DNA of 64,000 bases from Colwellia chukchiensis (lineage in GTDB: Bacteria; Pseudomonadota; Gammaproteobacteria; Enterobacterales; Alteromonadaceae): NCBI RefSeq assembly GCF_002104455.1, contig NZ_NBOC01000015.1:1-64000 (forward strand). Reading direction: 5' to 3'. The translations under genes were made by a program, and so were the position numbers. This document shows positions 26,710-36,859 of the stretch, one piece after another. The notes under the pieces were generated by a model that worked only from the letters and a program-made list of their open reading frames with translations, was not told where the DNA came from and did not search any database. Every line of letters begins with the position of its first letter. The stretch's first letter is position 1.

Positions 26710-27382
26710 CGTCATCATCCTGAGTAGGCAACTGATCGCCAGCCACTAAAAATTGCCGACGTATGACGCCATAGTCTTGGGTATCAAGCTCTATAGCAAT
26801 GGCGGTTGGTAGGCTGTTTTCTTGCAACGTATTTTGCCACTTTTTACCATCATAAAACTCAAAGTCGACTTTTTCTACTTGACTAATCAATGGCCGCACT
26901 TTCGGTGCTTCACCAACCACGGCGTCAACAAAATTAAAATGTACTCGCTGTAAAACATTATCATTGAGCTGATAAACCACAGCTTGCATTTCACTGCGCG
27001 GCAACAACAAACCTGGATTAGTCCAACCATGCCGAACAAAGCCTAGCCCCTGTTCATAGCTAGAATAACGCTCATTATTGGTATGTAAAAAACTGTCTAG
27101 TGGTGCTTCACCTTGCAAGCGCACGCTGCGTCGTGCAATTTGTAGTAGATCACGCTCAATGATCAAGAAGCCACGTTGCAATTCGTTAATGCGCTCAGTG
27201 CGCGCTTTGCTGACACTATCACTGCTGAGCACAGTTTGAAATATACTGAAACTTGCCATGCTGATCACAGAAAATATTGCCACGGCAATCAGTACTTCTA
27301 ATAGCGTAAAACCACGCGTTTGCACTCTGTAAGCGCTTGACAATGCACAAGCTTCACCTAGCAAAAGCTGCGTTTTGTTCAT
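26702..27382 (-). CDS. gspJ: Type II secretion minor pseudopilin GspJ
   Basis: A 226-residue pseudopilin with a 24-residue leader and the cleavage/methylation motif RGFTLLEVLIAVAIFSV. The globular domain contains the GspJ-type WLxxL-free beta-rich region VVYQLNDNVLQR. It forms the tip complex with GspI and GspK. The leader is longer than in its neighbours. The start lies four bases inside gspI. Confidence 0.9.
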   Translation of the reverse strand: MNKTQLLLGEACALSSAYRVQTRGFTLLEVLIAVAIFSVISMASFSIFQTVLSSDSVSKARTERINELQRGFLIIERDLLQIARRSVRLQGEAPLDSFLHTNNERYSSYEQGLGFVRHGWTNPGLLLPRSEMQAVVYQLNDNVLQRVHFNFVDAVVGEAPKVRPLISQVEKVDFEFYDGKKWQNTLQENSLPTAIAIELDTQDYGVIRRQFLVAGDQLPTQDDDDE

Positions 27383-27777
27383 GACTTTGGCTTCGATAAG
27401 TAGGTCATTAAACTAGATAATGGTGCCGAGCTTTTTTCATCTAAACGCACCTCCATAACAATTGCACGCAGGTCGTTATCGGTTGTTTTTAGCACTTTTT
27501 GTTGCCATAACCACTCTTGACCTGCTAACTCCACTTTGCCTTTCTTATTATTTTTGGGTGGCCAAGCTTGGTCTAGCTTTGCGGCGACTAATTGGTTTGA
27601 CGCCACCCAATTAGCAATGACTTTGCTTTCTAGGTAACCTAAGTTGCGTACGTTAGTGTCGGTAGTTGCTAAAATCGCAACGCCAGCAATAGAAAACACC
27701 GCCATGGCCAGCATCACCTCTATTAAAGTGAAGCCCTTATTCGAGCGACGTTGATTTAATTTAACGCGAGCTAGCAT
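27379..27777 (-). CDS. gspI: Type II secretion minor pseudopilin GspI
   Basis: A 132-residue pseudopilin with the prepilin motif KGFTLIEVMLAMAVFSI (cleavage about G15). The conserved WVASNQL just after the helix is characteristic of GspI, which nucleates the tip complex. It overlaps gspH by 17 bases. Confidence 0.9.
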   Translation of the reverse strand: MLARVKLNQRRSNKGFTLIEVMLAMAVFSIAGVAILATTDTNVRNLGYLESKVIANWVASNQLVAAKLDQAWPPKNNKKGKVELAGQEWLWQQKVLKTTDNDLRAIVMEVRLDEKSSAPLSSLMTYLSKPKS

Positions 27778-28396
27778 TAACTATCGGTCCTTCTATTGTT
27801 AATGGCGTACTGTAGATACCTGAGACTTTATAACTGATATCCTCTTCATGGCCCATTGCAAATTCTGCCAAAGAAAACGTTAAACTAAACGGCGTAATAT
27901 CCCCGCCGGAGAGGATATAAATTTGTGGGATAAGTTTTTTCTCAGCGTCTTCTCTAAACTCATCGTCCTCAGCTTGAGTATTTAATAACGAGCTATCAAA
28001 TAATAAGGGCTCATCAATGGGTAAATCATCAAGTTGCAAGTGTAATGTTATCGCTTCAGGTAGGGTAAAAGGGTCAAATAAGGGCTTGTCTGCCACTTTT
28101 GCCCACTGCACGCCATTATAGCCGAGAAATTGATAGCTATTTTCATCGATAAATACGCCTAGTTCGATGTTATTTAATAAGCCATATTCCGCTGCCACTT
28201 CAAAGACCTGTGCAAAGCGGGCACTCGTTTGCGCCAACTGCTGCTCGGGTTTTGAACTTGAAAACGAAAACTGCACCGCTGACAGCATAACGCCAATCAA
28301 CAAAATCACCAACATGACCTCAATTAAGGTAAAGCCTGTTGCGAGGTAGCGTTTGGCACTAATCGTGCGGGCAATGTTTGTCGTTTTCACTGGCAT
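27761..28396 (-). CDS. gspH: Type II secretion minor pseudopilin GspH
   Basis: A 211-residue pseudopilin with the motif TGFTLIEVMLVILLIGVML (cleavage about G21). GspH links the tip complex to the GspG shaft. The domain after the helix has the family's QLAQTSARFAQVFEVAAEYG. It lies 18 bases after gspG. Confidence 0.9.
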   Translation of the reverse strand: MPVKTTNIARTISAKRYLATGFTLIEVMLVILLIGVMLSAVQFSFSSSKPEQQLAQTSARFAQVFEVAAEYGLLNNIELGVFIDENSYQFLGYNGVQWAKVADKPLFDPFTLPEAITLHLQLDDLPIDEPLLFDSSLLNTQAEDDEFREDAEKKLIPQIYILSGGDITPFSLTFSLAEFAMGHEEDISYKVSGIYSTPLTIEGPIVNASSR

Positions 28397-28414
28397 AACA
28401 ATAACGTTACCTGG

Positions 28415-28849
28415 CTATTGATAATCAGCTAGATTCCAATTACCGATATCATCATCAGTGCCGGCTTCACCATCGGGTCCCATTGAAAACACATCCATGG
28501 CGCCATGTTCACCTGGGTTCAATAGTTGATATTCATTACCCCAAGGATCATTAGGTAAACGCTTAACATAGCCCCCTTCAGGGAATCGACGCGGTAAGGG
28601 TTCAATGTCGGTTTCACTAACAAGCGCCTCTAAGCCTTGTTCAGTGCTTGGGTACTTATAATTATCCATTTTATACATACTAAGTGATGTTTCTAAGGCG
28701 TTGATATCTGACACGGCTTTTTGTAGGTTAGCCCGCTCTTGACTACCCATAAGGTTGGGTACCACCATACTGGCTAAGATACCCAAAATAACAATCACCA
28801 CCATTACTTCTAACAGGGTAAACCCTCGACTACTAGTTACTGCTTTCAT
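28415..28849 (-). CDS. gspG: Type II secretion major pseudopilin GspG
   Basis: The 144-residue major subunit of the pseudopilus. The short leader ends in RGFTLLEVMVVIVILGILA, with the cleavage glycine and glutamate +5. The C-terminal domain carries the calcium-binding loop region LPNDPWGNEYQ and PDGEAGTDDDIGNW, both conserved in GspG. It is separated from gspF by two bases. Confidence 0.95.
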   Translation of the reverse strand: MKAVTSSRGFTLLEVMVVIVILGILASMVVPNLMGSQERANLQKAVSDINALETSLSMYKMDNYKYPSTEQGLEALVSETDIEPLPRRFPEGGYVKRLPNDPWGNEYQLLNPGEHGAMDVFSMGPDGEAGTDDDIGNWNLADYQ

Positions 28850-28851
28850 TT

Positions 28852-30075
28852 CTAACTTCCTATTAACGTATTTAACTGGAGAATGGGCTGTAAAATGGCC
28901 ATCACGATAAATAATACAATCCCCGCCATCACTACCATCAGCGCTGGCTCAAAGGCTTTGAGTGAAACATTGACGATCGCTTCAAACTCACGATCTTGGT
29001 TATCTGCGGCACGGCCTAACATGTGTTCAAGTTGACCACTTTTTTCACCACTGGCGATCATGTGCAACATCATCGGCGGAAACAATTTAGTTTGCTCTAG
29101 TGAAACGCGCAAACTTGCCCCCTCGCGCACTTTATCGGCTGCGGCTTTTATACTGTCTCGAATATAAAGATTATCAAGCACTTCTCCTGATATTTTCATA
29201 CTTTCTAGCAAGGGTACGGCACTGGCAGTTAAAATACTTAAGGTGCGAGCAAACCTCGCGGTATTGATACTTTTCGCCACTTTCCCCAAACCCGGCATTG
29301 CTAAAAAACGTTGATGATAGGCAAACCTAAATCGATCTTTTTTTAACAACTGCGACCAAATCAACATCAATAGTGCCACTATCATTACTATCACTAAACC
29401 GTAAGCACGCAAAAAATCACTACTGGCGATGAGAAACTTAGTGGTTGCCGGTAAATTAGCCCCCATATGCTCAAACTGACCGACAATTTTCGGCACTACC
29501 GCAGTCAATAAAATGGCAATAACACTGGTCGCCACGACTGTCATAATAATGGGATAGACTAAGGCTTGGATCAGCTGTGAGCGCAATTGTTGTCGTTGCT
29601 CAGTATAATCTGCTAAGCGATCTAACACTTTATCAAGGTGCCCTGATTTTTCACCGGCCGCCACCATAGCGCGAAACAAACGATTAAACACGTGCGGAAA
29701 TTCTGCCATGCTTTCTGCCAAGCCATAACCTTCGGTAACTTTAGTGCGCACCGCCATCACCATACTCTTAATAGCATTTTTCTCGCATTGCTCTGCTACC
29801 GCCATTAACGACTCTTCAATCGGCAAACCAGACTCTACTAAGGTGGCAAGCTGTCGGGTGATCAAGGCTAACTCAGCCGCTGATATTTTTTTGCGACGAG
29901 TAAAGATAGCGTGCTGCTTAGTATCTTGCTTTTTTTGCAAACAAGGGGTTACTGCCAACGGCATTAAGCCCTGCTCACGCAGTAAGTTTCTTACATGGCG
30001 GGGCGTATCGCCTTCAATCACGCCTTTTTTAGTTTTGCCGCGGCTATCTACGGCCTGATAATCAAATGCTGCCAT
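28852..30075 (-). CDS. gspF: Type II secretion inner-membrane platform protein GspF
   Basis: The 407-residue polytopic protein contains two copies of the T2SSF domain (about 70-195 and 275-395), each with a GEKSGHL / GEKSGQL motif, and three membrane segments (about 170-192, 222-242, 376-398). The N-terminus MAAFDYQAVDSRGKTKKGVIEGDT is typical. It couples the GspE ATPase to pseudopilus assembly. Confidence 0.95.
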   Translation of the reverse strand: MAAFDYQAVDSRGKTKKGVIEGDTPRHVRNLLREQGLMPLAVTPCLQKKQDTKQHAIFTRRKKISAAELALITRQLATLVESGLPIEESLMAVAEQCEKNAIKSMVMAVRTKVTEGYGLAESMAEFPHVFNRLFRAMVAAGEKSGHLDKVLDRLADYTEQRQQLRSQLIQALVYPIIMTVVATSVIAILLTAVVPKIVGQFEHMGANLPATTKFLIASSDFLRAYGLVIVMIVALLMLIWSQLLKKDRFRFAYHQRFLAMPGLGKVAKSINTARFARTLSILTASAVPLLESMKISGEVLDNLYIRDSIKAAADKVREGASLRVSLEQTKLFPPMMLHMIASGEKSGQLEHMLGRAADNQDREFEAIVNVSLKAFEPALMVVMAGIVLFIVMAILQPILQLNTLIGS

Positions 30076-30112
30076 AATTTACAGTTTACTTTCACCTTAG
30101 GTTGCCGCTAAC

Positions 30113-31678
30113 TTAATCTTCACGAGTCACACGCAAGACTTCTTCAATGGTGGTTTCACCGCGCATAACTTTATCAAAACCATCGCGGCGGATACTTGGC
30201 GTAGACTGGCGAATGTACTTTTCAATGGTTTGTTCACCTTTACCGTTATGGATTAATTCTCTGACATTATCGTCGACCACGATCAACTCGTGAATACCTG
30301 TGCGGCCACGATAACCTTTAAAGTTGCACTCTTCACACCCGACGGCTCGATAGATATGATGCTGCTCGCCTTGTGGCAGCTGCAGTAACTCTCGTTCCTG
30401 TGGTGAAGGTGGACAAGCCTCCCGACAGTGTGGACATAAAGTGCGCACTAAGCGTTGCGCTAATACGCCGAGCAAACTCGACGATAACAAAAATGGTTCA
30501 ACGCCCATATCTTCCATGCGCGTGATAGCACCTGCTGCGGTATTAGTATGTAAGGTTGATAACACTAGGTGGCCAGTTAAACTGGCTTGTACGCCAATTT
30601 GCGCAGTTTCTAGGTCGCGTATTTCCCCCACCATTACCACATCGGGATCTTGTCGAAGTATCGCCCGTAGACCTCGAGCAAAAGTCATGTCAACTTTAGT
30701 GTTAACTTGCGTTTGTCCTATACCTTCAATGGCATATTCAATCGGGTCTTCTACTGTCAGTATATTACGCTCTTTGCTGTCAATTTGACTTAAACCCGCG
30801 TACAAAGTGGTACTTTTACCTGAGCCTGTTGGCCCGGTTACCAACACGATACCATGAGGCTTATCTATCAGTTGTGAAAAGCGCTCTCGGTTGCCATCTG
30901 TCATGCCTAAGTCTTGTAAATCCAGTCGTGTTGAGTTTTTATCCAACAAGCGTAATACCACGCGTTCACCATGCCCAGTTGGCATAGTTGATACCCGCAC
31001 GTCTACCGCACGACCAGCAATTCGTAACGAAATACGACCGTCTTGTGGGATGCGCTTTTCGGCAATATCAAGTTTTGCCATTACCTTAATGCGTGATACT
31101 AACAAGGAAGCTAGTTTACGATTTGGCTTGAGCACTTCACGCAAGATACCATCAACCCGAAAACGGATTTGCAGCGCTTGTTCAAAGGTTTCTATATGAA
31201 TATCAGACGCATTTTCTTTGATGGCTTCACTTAACATGGCATTGATTAATTTAATAATCGGGGCGTCATCTTCGTTTTCTAATAAGTCTTCTGTTTCTGT
31301 CATTTCATCAGCGAGCGAATATAAATCCACTTCATTGCCAATGTCTTCCATCATTTGCTGCGCCTCTGACGAGTCACGTTGGTAAGTAATGGTTAACAGT
31401 TGCTCAAACTCATCTACACTTTTCACTTGGATGTCAAAAGGTGCTTTTAGTACCCGGCGCACTTCCAATAATATATCGGCGCTCAGTGACTCTGTACACA
31501 CTAGGCTTAATTCGTGCTCTTGATGTTGTACCAACACACTGTGACGCTTAGCAAAACTAAAAGGTAAGCGAAAACGCACGTTTGCTGCCGCCAAGGCTTC
31601 TTGTGCCGGCGCGTCATTAGCAGCAGCGCTTTCACTAGCGGCTACAAACGCTTGGCTTTGTGAATCAATGTCTGTCAT
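30113..31678 (-). CDS. gspE: Type II secretion ATPase GspE
   Basis: The 521-residue cytoplasmic hexameric ATPase powers pseudopilus extension. Walker A is [15 protein letters not shown], the aspartate box is [13 protein letters not shown], Walker B is [12 protein letters not shown], and the histidine box is [10 protein letters not shown] zinc-binding CPHC...CEEC tetracysteine element lies near 420-465, as in GspE. The N-terminal about 130 residues include the GspL-binding domain. It starts two bases after gspD ends. Confidence 0.96.
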   Translation of the reverse strand: MTDIDSQSQAFVAASESAAANDAPAQEALAAANVRFRLPFSFAKRHSVLVQHQEHELSLVCTESLSADILLEVRRVLKAPFDIQVKSVDEFEQLLTITYQRDSSEAQQMMEDIGNEVDLYSLADEMTETEDLLENEDDAPIIKLINAMLSEAIKENASDIHIETFEQALQIRFRVDGILREVLKPNRKLASLLVSRIKVMAKLDIAEKRIPQDGRISLRIAGRAVDVRVSTMPTGHGERVVLRLLDKNSTRLDLQDLGMTDGNRERFSQLIDKPHGIVLVTGPTGSGKSTTLYAGLSQIDSKERNILTVEDPIEYAIEGIGQTQVNTKVDMTFARGLRAILRQDPDVVMVGEIRDLETAQIGVQASLTGHLVLSTLHTNTAAGAITRMEDMGVEPFLLSSSLLGVLAQRLVRTLCPHCREACPPSPQERELLQLPQGEQHHIYRAVGCEECNFKGYRGRTGIHELIVVDDNVRELIHNGKGEQTIEKYIRQSTPSIRRDGFDKVMRGETTIEEVLRVTRED

Positions 31679-31680
31679 GG

Positions 31681-33768
31681 CTATTGCTTTTCATCCGACG
31701 ATTTTGTTTGTTCGCGCTTTTGCATATAATCATCAAACGTTGGCGGTAAGGACAATTGATCGTTCCATTTCGGCAAAATAGGTAACTTTTCATCTGACAT
31801 TAATTCTAAGCCGGCCGCTTTCTTTTCAATTTCAAGTGCACGGATAAAGTTATACTTTTCCTTACTTAAATCATTCATTAATTTGCCATCGCGTACGATA
31901 GTCGGTCGCAAAAACACCATCAAGTTACGTTTACGTTTGGTGTTACTGGTGGATTTAAATAAATGGCCAAGTAATGGTATATCGCCTAAAAGCGGCACTT
32001 TTTGCACACTTTCTTGCACGTCTTCATCAATCAAACCGCCTAAAATTACGGTTGCGCCATCGTCGGCCATGACGGTGGTTTTGATTTCACGTTTATTGAT
32101 AGAAATATCAACGCCAGTGGCACCGCTGACCGACGAGACTTCTTGCTCTATGGTTAACTGCACGCCACTGCCTTCATTAATCTGCGGCGTGACTTTTAAC
32201 TTAATACCGATTTCTTGACGATCAACGGTTTGGAACGGATTACTGTTATTGCTGCCCGTGGACGAGCCGGTAATAATAGGCACCTCTTGACCGACAATAA
32301 AGTAGGCTTCTTCATTATCCAGCGTGGTAATGCTTGGCGTTGATAATAAATTAGAGTTGGTATCTGAGCTTACCGCCTGCACAATGGCGCCCCAGTCATT
32401 TTTTACGATACCAAACATAGTACCGCTAACCGAGCCAAGCACTTGTGCTAATAAGCTATAATCACCTTTGATGTCGGGTTGGTCTGGATTAACCGTTACC
32501 GCACCATTTTCTGAGGTTACCGTTGAGCCCTTAGTACCAGGTGTTGAGCGCGCCGCTTCTGCTGCCACGCCTACCGCACCTATTGGCGCGATACCGTTGT
32601 TAAACTGGGTTACTGCGCCATCTTCGTGATACCATTGTACGCCTAAATTTACACCGTCACCTTCAAAAACCTCCACTATTATGGCTTCAATCAGGACTTG
32701 TGCGCGGCGTATATCCAGTTGACGAATAACCGCCTCTAATGAACGCAACATATCTGGTTGAGCGGTGATCACTAAAGTGTTGGTGTCTTCGTGGGCATCA
32801 ATACTGACATTACGGCTTTTATTTTTTCTCGACGACGTGGTGCTGCTTGCGCTGTCTGCTTCAATCGACTCGCTGACCCCTTGTAGCACCTTGACCATGT
32901 CTTCAGACTTAGCGTACTTTAGATGATAAACACGGGTATTACCGTTGGTTTCAAGCTCGCTGTCTAAACGAGAGACTAGGCGTGCAACGCGCTGACGAGC
33001 TTTTATTTCACCACTGACAATCACACTATTCGTACGTTCATCTGCGACAATTTTTGGGATCAAAAACGTTGGTGTGCCTGAGCCTTTACCTTGGCTGGAA
33101 TTATTCATGGCTTCAATAATGCGTACCATTTCACCTGCTGAAGCATACTCTAGGCTAATGATTTGCACGTCTTGGTCGCCGGCTTTATCAACACGCTCTA
33201 TAATTTGAACTAAACGATTCACCACCGCCGCGGTACCGGTCAGCATAATGACATTTGCTGGGTCATAGTTAACCACGTTACCGCCACCAGCTTGATCCGA
33301 TAACTGTCGTAACAAGGGCGTCAGTTCACGCACAGTGACGTTTTTAACTTCCACCACCCGAGTAACCATTTCGTCGCCTGCGCCAGGATTTTCGTCACCA
33401 ACTACGGGAATAGATGACGTTTTCGCATCTTTATTGCGAATAATCTTAACAACATTGTTGTCCATTTCTACCGCAGAAAAACCATACACTTCTAATACGT
33501 TTAAAAAGAATTGATAATATTGTTTTTCGCTTAACAAGTCGTAACTGCGCACATTGACTTTGCCACGCACGTTGGGATCAACGATCATGGTTTTTTTCAG
33601 ATTTTTGCCCACGATATTAATAAATTCTGCAATTTCAGTGCCTTTGAAATTAGGCGAATATTCCGCAGCATGGCTTTGGCTAGCCAACAAAACACTATTA
33701 AGTAAAACTGCCGTAACAACCCCAGTCAAGCGACGCTTGTACCAAGGTGCGCTAAGTAATTGGCGCAT
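31681..33768 (-). CDS. gspD: Type II secretion outer-membrane secretin GspD
   Basis: The 695-residue secretin subunit has a signal peptide (about 1-34, ending SHA), an N0 domain (about 38-110), three N1-N3 ring domains (about 120-345) and the secretin channel domain (about 350-625), with [16 protein letters not shown] and the [13 protein letters not shown] strand. The C-terminal tail (about 640-695) is the region that usually binds the pilotin. Fifteen subunits would form the outer-membrane gate. The first gene after gspC, 17 bases away. Confidence 0.96.
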   Translation of the reverse strand: MRQLLSAPWYKRRLTGVVTAVLLNSVLLASQSHAAEYSPNFKGTEIAEFINIVGKNLKKTMIVDPNVRGKVNVRSYDLLSEKQYYQFFLNVLEVYGFSAVEMDNNVVKIIRNKDAKTSSIPVVGDENPGAGDEMVTRVVEVKNVTVRELTPLLRQLSDQAGGGNVVNYDPANVIMLTGTAAVVNRLVQIIERVDKAGDQDVQIISLEYASAGEMVRIIEAMNNSSQGKGSGTPTFLIPKIVADERTNSVIVSGEIKARQRVARLVSRLDSELETNGNTRVYHLKYAKSEDMVKVLQGVSESIEADSASSTTSSRKNKSRNVSIDAHEDTNTLVITAQPDMLRSLEAVIRQLDIRRAQVLIEAIIVEVFEGDGVNLGVQWYHEDGAVTQFNNGIAPIGAVGVAAEAARSTPGTKGSTVTSENGAVTVNPDQPDIKGDYSLLAQVLGSVSGTMFGIVKNDWGAIVQAVSSDTNSNLLSTPSITTLDNEEAYFIVGQEVPIITGSSTGSNNSNPFQTVDRQEIGIKLKVTPQINEGSGVQLTIEQEVSSVSGATGVDISINKREIKTTVMADDGATVILGGLIDEDVQESVQKVPLLGDIPLLGHLFKSTSNTKRKRNLMVFLRPTIVRDGKLMNDLSKEKYNFIRALEIEKKAAGLELMSDEKLPILPKWNDQLSLPPTFDDYMQKREQTKSSDEKQ

Positions 33769-33785
33769 GTATGATTCCTTTTATT

Positions 33786-34742
33786 CTAATTATCTATACT
33801 GAAGAGTATTTCTGTCAGGGTACCACTGCGATTAAGTAACAGTGAAACTTCTCGTTGTTCTTTTAATGATTTTAGCGCTTGGGCAGCCTCTCGTGGTGCC
33901 GTTAAATCATAACCATTCATTTGCGTCGCTATATCGCCAGATTTTAGACCCGCACTTTTGAAAAATTCAGGATCTTTACCCGGCATGAGTCGATAGCCAA
34001 TAATTTTGCCATTTTCTCGCCGCGGCGATATTTTAAGATAATCGGTGATCTTGCCTGGGTCACTGTTTAATGTTTTGCGCAATGATTTGGTTGTTTGGGT
34101 TAGCGCTTTATTGTTTCTTTGATCTATAACTTGTGCTGCCGATGCAGCTAAGTTGAGAGGCGTCGATGCTTGCTCACTGTTGTTACGGCCTTTAATCCGC
34201 AATGGCTTAACATTTTTATCAAATTTCAAGCCTTCAAACATCAAGGTTTCAAATCGCCCCGAGACTTTTAAAATTACCCTATCGTTATATACGCTTTCTA
34301 GCACTGCTCGTGTGCCCTTGATGTTTTCACCTATGCTGTAGGTTTCTTGTTTGCCGGCACTTTCTATAATGGCACCAGCCGTCGCTTGGTCGTTGCTGGC
34401 GACAACACCACTTAAAATTAATTTTAGCCGTGTTTCAGGGGCATCTTCAATAACAACTTGCTCTACTTTCGGGGCTTGCTTTTGATTATAACGGCCAAAA
34501 AGATTAAGTGCTTGTATGGCGCCTACACTGATGTCTTTTGCTTGCGTTTGGGTATGTGATTGTGCGCGATGCTGATTTTGCGCCAGTTTGCTATTAGGTT
34601 CAGATAAACCAAACCAAGTTAATTGCGCACACAAATAAGCAATATAGCTCAAAAGTAGCAACATAATGATCTGTGTTATGCGTTGCTGAGGCAGTTTTGC
34701 TAGAGGTTCGAGCGCTCTTGAAAAATTATTCGATAATGTCAT
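33786..34742 (-). CDS. gspC: Type II secretion inner-membrane protein GspC
   Basis: A 318-residue bitopic protein: a cytoplasmic N-terminus, a membrane span (about 24-43), the periplasmic HR domain that contacts the secretin N0 domain (about 80-190), and a C-terminal PDZ domain (about 235-318, with GLKSGDIATQMNG). GspC links the inner-membrane platform to GspD and helps select substrates. It is the first gene of the operon; a possible promoter lies upstream at 34834-34861. Confidence 0.93.
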   Translation of the reverse strand: MTLSNNFSRALEPLAKLPQQRITQIIMLLLLSYIAYLCAQLTWFGLSEPNSKLAQNQHRAQSHTQTQAKDISVGAIQALNLFGRYNQKQAPKVEQVVIEDAPETRLKLILSGVVASNDQATAGAIIESAGKQETYSIGENIKGTRAVLESVYNDRVILKVSGRFETLMFEGLKFDKNVKPLRIKGRNNSEQASTPLNLAASAAQVIDQRNNKALTQTTKSLRKTLNSDPGKITDYLKISPRRENGKIIGYRLMPGKDPEFFKSAGLKSGDIATQMNGYDLTAPREAAQALKSLKEQREVSLLLNRSGTLTEILFSIDN

Positions 34743-34833
34743 TTATTGTATTTTGTTAATTATCTGTGAATGCCAAGTCACTTCGATGATACTTGACCCG
34801 AGGCTTGGCAACAAGACGTCATATTATTTTTTA

Positions 34834-34861
34834 ACTATAATTAGTAAACAAATTTTTCCAA
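34834..34861 (-). promoter_or_regulatory. Possible promoter of the gsp operon
   Basis: On the minus strand: TTGGAA (34856-34861), 16-bp spacer, TATAGT (34834-34839), about 90 bp upstream of gspC. It is only a moderate match in an AT-rich region. Confidence 0.35.
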
Positions 34862-35049
34862 CTGGCAAATAGCCATTCGCTATGATAACTTGCGCGGATT
34901 TTATCATTTGGCGAACAACAATCGTTATTACACACTAATAGCAAGACCGAATTTTGTTATTATTTCAGCTATGTCAGCAATAGCTCAGCTAGAACGTAGA
35001 CGATATTTATAACACTAACATCCACCGTAAAAGAAAGAGAAAACCCTAA

Positions 35050-35457
35050 ATGGCAAAGGCAAATAATACTGAAGCAGTTGCAACTACACGGCTAGATAAG
35101 TGGTTATGGGCGGCACGATTTTATAAAACTCGTGCGATTGCAAAACAGATGATCGATGGCGGCAAAGTATTTTATAATGGTCAACGCAGTAAATCAGGTA
35201 AAGCGGTTGCAATAGGCGATCGTATTATCGTTCGACAAGGCTATGAAGAGAAACAAGTCATCGTAGTTGCGTTAGCAGATAAACGTAGAGATGCAACCTT
35301 TGCCCAAAGCCTTTATCAAGAAACGCCCGAGAGCATAGCAACGCGGGAAAAAAACAGCCTAGCTCGCAAACAGGGGATTTTACTGAACCCCGCCAGTGAT
35401 ACTAAGCCCGACAAAAAGCAACGCCGACAAATTCGGCATTTAAAAGAAAGGATTTAA
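35050..35457 (+). CDS. hslR: Ribosome-associated heat shock protein Hsp15
   Basis: A 135-residue RNA-binding protein with an S4 domain (about 14-75: TRLDKWLWAARFYKTRAIAK, GGKVFYNGQ). Hsp15 binds free 50S subunits carrying a nascent chain and moves the stalled tRNA to allow recycling. The C-terminus is basic (KKQRRQIRHLKERI). It lies three bases before hslO, matching the hslR-hslO pair of E. coli. Confidence 0.92.
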   Translation: MAKANNTEAVATTRLDKWLWAARFYKTRAIAKQMIDGGKVFYNGQRSKSGKAVAIGDRIIVRQGYEEKQVIVVALADKRRDATFAQSLYQETPESIATREKNSLARKQGILLNPASDTKPDKKQRRQIRHLKERI

Positions 35458-35460
35458 CCA

Positions 35461-36324
35461 GTGACCATGCAAAAAGATACCTTACACCGCTATTTATTTG
35501 ACAACCTGCATGCGCGTGGCGAGTTGGTGAATTTACAACAAACCTTCCAAGACATTATAGCGCCACACGACTACCCCGAGGCAGTGCAAAAGTTATTGGG
35601 AGAGTTAGTGGCTGCCACTTGTTTACTCACCGCGACATTAAAGTTTGAAGGTGAAATAGCCGTGCAGTTGCAGGGCGATGGCCCGATTGGTTATATGGCC
35701 GTTAATGGTAATCATCTTCAACAAATGCGTGGTATTGCGCGACTGACTGCCGACACCCAAGCAACATCATTGAAAGGCTTAATTGGTGCCGGCAATATGG
35801 TTATTACGATACGCCCAGCTAATGGCGAGCCGTATCAAGGCGTGGTCGCTTTAGAGCAAGATACTATTGCCGACTGTTTGGCACATTATTTTGAAGTGTC
35901 TGAGCAAATACCGACTAAAATTTGGCTGTATTGTGATCAAGATGTTTCACAAATCGCAGGCACCTTAATTCAGTTATTACCTGATAGTGAAGATAAAGCA
36001 CAACAACAAGCCGATTTTGACCATTTATGCCAACTCACCAATACCATAAAAAGTGATGAAATTTTCTCGTTAGATAGCGAAACATTATTGTATCGCTTAT
36101 ATCACCAAGAAGAAGTTCGACTGTTTGAGCCGCAAGCTGTGAGCTATAAGTGCAGTTGCTCTGAAGAAAAGTGTTTAAGTGCTATTTCTCAAATAGCGGC
36201 AAGTGAACTTGAAGCGATTATTGCAGAACAAGGGAGTGTTGACATGACCTGCGACTATTGCCTGTCAACATATCAATTTAAACGCCCGCAACTTGAGGCC
36301 TTTATTAATAATAAAACACATTAA
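35461..36324 (+). CDS. hslO: Redox-activated chaperone Hsp33
   Basis: The 287-residue holdase is turned on by oxidation and unfolding. Its redox switch is present: CSC at the start of the zinc module (about 230-232) and CDYC near the end (about 263-266), i.e. the CxC...CxxC zinc site. The substrate-binding N-terminal domain has GDGPIGYMAVN and GAGNMVITIRP. The chosen start is GTG (35461), with AAGGA eight bases upstream; ATG at 35467 is an alternative. Co-transcribed with hslR. Confidence 0.93.
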   Translation: MTMQKDTLHRYLFDNLHARGELVNLQQTFQDIIAPHDYPEAVQKLLGELVAATCLLTATLKFEGEIAVQLQGDGPIGYMAVNGNHLQQMRGIARLTADTQATSLKGLIGAGNMVITIRPANGEPYQGVVALEQDTIADCLAHYFEVSEQIPTKIWLYCDQDVSQIAGTLIQLLPDSEDKAQQQADFDHLCQLTNTIKSDEIFSLDSETLLYRLYHQEEVRLFEPQAVSYKCSCSEEKCLSAISQIAASELEAIIAEQGSVDMTCDYCLSTYQFKRPQLEAFINNKTH

Positions 36325-36859
36325 CACTACCGGTTTAAAACTTCTCTTAATCAATACTGAGCCAAGGCTTGTTACTATTAATGCAAACCTTGGCACAGTG
36401 TTAGCACCGCATATTGAGCCGCCACTTATGGCCATACAGTCAGCGCAGCAATAGCGTTTAAAAAGCCAAAAATAACGAAAACAATTAATACTCAGCGGGT
36501 AAATTTGGTGCAACTTACACCATAGCCAAACCTTACCGCTATTGGCTTAGGTCGATCTAAACGACTAAAACAGCAACTAGCTAGCGTCATTAAATGCTTT
36601 AACTTCACGTTTTCTTCCAAAGCTTGAGTACAAAGCTGCCTGCCTTTGTAAAGACAAATGTCCACTTTAAACACGTCGATAAAATTTTTCGCAATGCTTC
36701 ATTGATATGATATTTACATTATTTTTACATATGCTATGTTTAAGCGTCGCATGATTGCGTATCTCATTTTATAAAGTCATTTAAATACTTGATAAAAAAG
36801 ATTTTATTCAATAAAAGTAATAATCAGCACAAATAACGTGCATCCAGGGGAGGTTCTTT
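36325..36859. other. Intergenic region between hslO and the subtilase gene
   Basis: No convincing gene is present. Just after hslO is a long hairpin: GCCAAGG (36361-36367) with CCTTGGC (36388-36394), extended by ACTG and CAGT outside and TTG/CAA inside, without a T-run. A possible promoter for the protease, TTTACA (about 36714-36719) and TATGTT (about 36736-36741), lies 120 bp before its start. The rest shows no clear structure. Confidence 0.4.

Noticed and set aside
23269-34742. Type IV pilus rather than type II secretion genes
   Set aside because: Presence of gspC, gspD with N0, gspK, gspL, gspM and gspN and the gene order are specific to T2SS.
36361-36394. Intrinsic terminator after hslO
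   Set aside because: The stem is good but the loop is long and there is no T-run; noted only as a hairpin.
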